A DNA stretch of 64,000 nucleotides from Pseudomonadales bacterium (GTDB lineage Bacteria > Pseudomonadota > Gammaproteobacteria > Pseudomonadales > JAHRWD01): positions 1 to 64,000 of the forward strand of contig JAHRWD010000059.1 of the NCBI GenBank assembly GCA_019090315.1, in the 5' to 3' direction. This document shows, piece after piece, positions 62,379 to 64,000 of the stretch (its first letter is position 1; each line of letters starts with the position of its first letter). The position numbers were made by a program, and so were the translations under genes. Under the pieces are notes generated by a model. That model saw only the letters and a program-made list of their open reading frames with translations. It was not told the origin of the DNA and searched no databases.

Positions 62379-62801
62379 TCAGTATTTCAAGGTCATTTTT
62401 TGGTGAGCAATACCCGCTTCGTCAAATACAGGACCCATTAATTCAAACCCCGCACGTTGATAGAATTCGATTACCCGGATTTGGGCGTGCAGGAATACGG
62501 TCTGGAAATGAATTCTAGCTTCTGAAACCACTGACTCCAATAATTGAGCCCCGACTCCCTCTCCCCTGTACTCTTTTACGACTGCCATTCGGCCAATCTG
62601 GCCTTGCGGGGTGAGCCGAGCGGTACCGACCGAATGATTGCTCTCATCATAAGCCAACCAATGCCAACTACTCTCATCCCACTGGTCCCATTCTTCGTCT
62701 ATAGGAACAGCCTGCTCTTCCACAAACACAGTTAACCGAATTTGCGATAACTGGTCCCGGTGTGTTTGCCACTGGACCAGCTCAGTTCGTATCTTTGTCA
62801 T
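62379..62801 (-). CDS. GNAT family N-acetyltransferase
   Basis: I start at ATG 62801 (140 residues), overlapping the roxA end by 20 bases; an upstream in-frame start would overlap more. The acetyl-CoA site is QIGRMAVVKEYRGEGVGAQLLESV (split around about 67-90), the Arg/Gln-x-x-Gly-x-Gly pattern of GNAT proteins. The C-terminus FYQRAGFELMGPVFDEAGIAHQKM resembles ElaA/YjcF-like members. The acceptor is unknown. Placement after roxA also occurs in Pseudomonas relatives. Confidence 0.88.
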   Translation of the reverse strand: MTKIRTELVQWQTHRDQLSQIRLTVFVEEQAVPIDEEWDQWDESSWHWLAYDESNHSVGTARLTPQGQIGRMAVVKEYRGEGVGAQLLESVVSEARIHFQTVFLHAQIRVIEFYQRAGFELMGPVFDEAGIAHQKMTLKY

Positions 62802-63966
62802 AGAAATAAAGACAGCCGAGGTTGTGTAATTCAATAAGGGTATTTTGCTCATTGGTTGCTAGCGGTTGGTTCTCAGGTAAAGCGGATAATCGGCGACTAC
62901 TGCAAAGCCATTGTGCAAATCGCAAAGATACCTGGTAGCCATCACCATCCACAAATAGCATCGCACTATCTCGTTCGGCCAAAATATCGTCATCACCCGA
63001 ACGGGTGTAGGCAAATCGGCTTGCTGTACTCCGCAGCATGCCATCGGCCTGATCAAACAGGTTTTGCCATTCAGCAAAATTTTCAACAGGCTGTTCGGGT
63101 GGAGCACATAGCTCCGTTTTGGGAGTGGTTGTATAACCGCCGAACCATTTTGCAAAATCGGCTGATGGTTGCTCAAGCTGTTTTAATAACAGTGCCTGGA
63201 TATCAGCGATCGCATCACCAGAGATCTCTCCGGGACTACGCTGAAGCACCAGTTTCGGATCCCTGTAGCGATCAGAATCTGTCAGGCCCTGGCTGCAATA
63301 ATCACTGTAATCCGTCAACATATCCCGTATCGGTGGCGCACGAAACCCGATCGAAAAGGTCATGCATTCATCCTGTGCCACCCCGTGATGAGCAATATGA
63401 GGCGGTAGGTAGAGCATATCACCAGGCTCAAGAATCCAGTCTTGCTGGGCGTTAAATCGCTCCATGATTCTTAGATCGATACCATCCAGATAGTTATCTT
63501 CAGATAGATCGAGTTCACTGATTTGCCAGCGACGGTGCCCCAGACCCTGCAGCAAAAAAACATCGTAGGTATCCCAATGAGGGCCAACTGAACCTCCTTT
63601 TGGTGCATAACTCACCATTAGATCATCGATTCGCCAGTCCGGTATAAATCGAAACCGGTCAGTAATTTCTGACATTTCAGGAAGATGTTTTTCGACATCG
63701 GTCACTAATAATGTCCAATGACTTTCAGGCAGGGTTGAAAAAACCGATGGATCTAGCGGGTCATACAATACCTGCCAGGGTGACTCAAAACCCTTTTCAA
63801 TAACCAAACGACTATCGACCTGCGCTTCACAGGCAAGTGCTGCCAGTTCATCCGCCGTAATAGGTGATCTGAAACCAGGCAGGGCACCGCGAATCAGCAG
63901 CGGCTTTTTCTGCCAATATTCGTCAAGGAATTGCTGCTCGGATAACGAGCCTAAAATAGACTTCAT
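62782..63966 (-). CDS. roxA: ribosomal protein uL16 arginine hydroxylase (YcfD/RoxA type)
   Basis: The 394-residue JmjC-type 2-oxoglutarate oxygenase hydroxylates an arginine of ribosomal protein L16. The iron ligands are His130 and Asp132 (GPHWDTYDV) and a His near 190-194 (LPPHIAHHG). FLLQGLGHRRWQI and LEPGDMLYLP frame the cupin fold, and the C-terminal part is the dimer/winged-helix region. Directly upstream, an open frame from the window edge ends with TAA touching the ATG, so an upstream co-transcribed gene probably exists but only about 10 codons are visible. Confidence 0.93.
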   Translation of the reverse strand: MKSILGSLSEQQFLDEYWQKKPLLIRGALPGFRSPITADELAALACEAQVDSRLVIEKGFESPWQVLYDPLDPSVFSTLPESHWTLLVTDVEKHLPEMSEITDRFRFIPDWRIDDLMVSYAPKGGSVGPHWDTYDVFLLQGLGHRRWQISELDLSEDNYLDGIDLRIMERFNAQQDWILEPGDMLYLPPHIAHHGVAQDECMTFSIGFRAPPIRDMLTDYSDYCSQGLTDSDRYRDPKLVLQRSPGEISGDAIADIQALLLKQLEQPSADFAKWFGGYTTTPKTELCAPPEQPVENFAEWQNLFDQADGMLRSTASRFAYTRSGDDDILAERDSAMLFVDGDGYQVSLRFAQWLCSSRRLSALPENQPLATNEQNTLIELHNLGCLYFYDKDTN

Positions 63967-64000
63967 TTAGTCGGGGTCTCTAGTGCGAGTGGGATACAGG

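Noticed and set aside
62279..62518. 79-codon plus-strand ORF across the Pho box region
   Set aside because: It runs over the Pho repeats and opposite the GNAT gene, and has no ribosome site or family match.
62856..63455. 199-codon plus-strand ORF
   Set aside because: It is antisense to roxA, and its Cys/His-rich composition is typical of reverse-strand translation.
63967..64000. 3' end of a gene upstream of roxA
   Set aside because: A frame open to the edge ends in TAA touching the roxA ATG, but about 10 codons are too few to name or support a gene.

Overview
The window is a 64 kb piece of a bacterial chromosome, densely packed with genes on both strands. It is most likely from a marine-type gammaproteobacterium near Pseudomonadales/Cellvibrionales. 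The main evidence is a long block in Pseudomonas-like order on the minus strand: leuB-asd-fimV-truA-trpF-trpB-trpA-accD-folC-dedD-cvpA-purF-metZ. The zapG/Nif3/algW group, roxA, tgpA and large Pseudomonas-style PstC/PstA proteins support this. I see no rRNA, tRNA, CRISPR array, transposase or phage gene.

Layout. 1-215: the 3' end of a P-type cation ATPase. 216-645: a mostly empty 430-base gap with one doubtful small ORF. 646-8108: an envelope group made of a PhoX/DUF839-like lipoprotein and a di-haem cytochrome c lipoprotein (+), facing a TonB receptor, a Cys/His-rich BNR-repeat protein and a TlpA-like thioredoxin (-). 8239-11735: class I fructose-bisphosphate aldolase and PEP synthase. 11881-18223: a class II glutamine amidotransferase, then an HD-GYP response regulator and a giant hybrid kinase with three solute-binding domains. 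18465-22581: a polyamine-linked group (AdoMet decarboxylase, lipoprotein, double DUF350 membrane protein, membrane-anchored aminopropyltransferase). 22606-26574: MoxR, DUF58 and TgpA transglutaminase. 26647-41649: the conserved housekeeping block. 41884-43797: a WbpM/CapD-type nucleotide-sugar dehydratase. 43994-44386: DUF2237. 44358-49973: a complete coenzyme F420 biosynthesis operon, npdG-cofE-cofD-cofC-fbiC. 50196-51356: a divergent acyl-CoA dehydrogenase. 51623-54873: zapG, Nif3-like, algW/DegS and lexA. 54924-62247: pgi and the pstC-pstA-pstB-phoU phosphate operon, preceded by a four-repeat Pho box array. 62379-63966: a GNAT acetyltransferase and the ribosomal oxygenase roxA.

The strongest unusual content is the compact F420 operon. 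F420 is rare and patchy in Gammaproteobacteria. The operon sits where the Pseudomonas-type neighbourhood would carry leuC/leuD, and its start region contains a perfect 8-9-8 inverted repeat overlapping a candidate -10 box. Other items worth attention are the TonB/BNR/TlpA plus PhoX/di-haem envelope group, the speD-lipoprotein-DUF350-SpeE module, a LexA with an altered recognition helix and no canonical SOS box, and two families of short dispersed intergenic repeats. Product names rest on motifs, lengths and gene order read by eye; no database search was possible.
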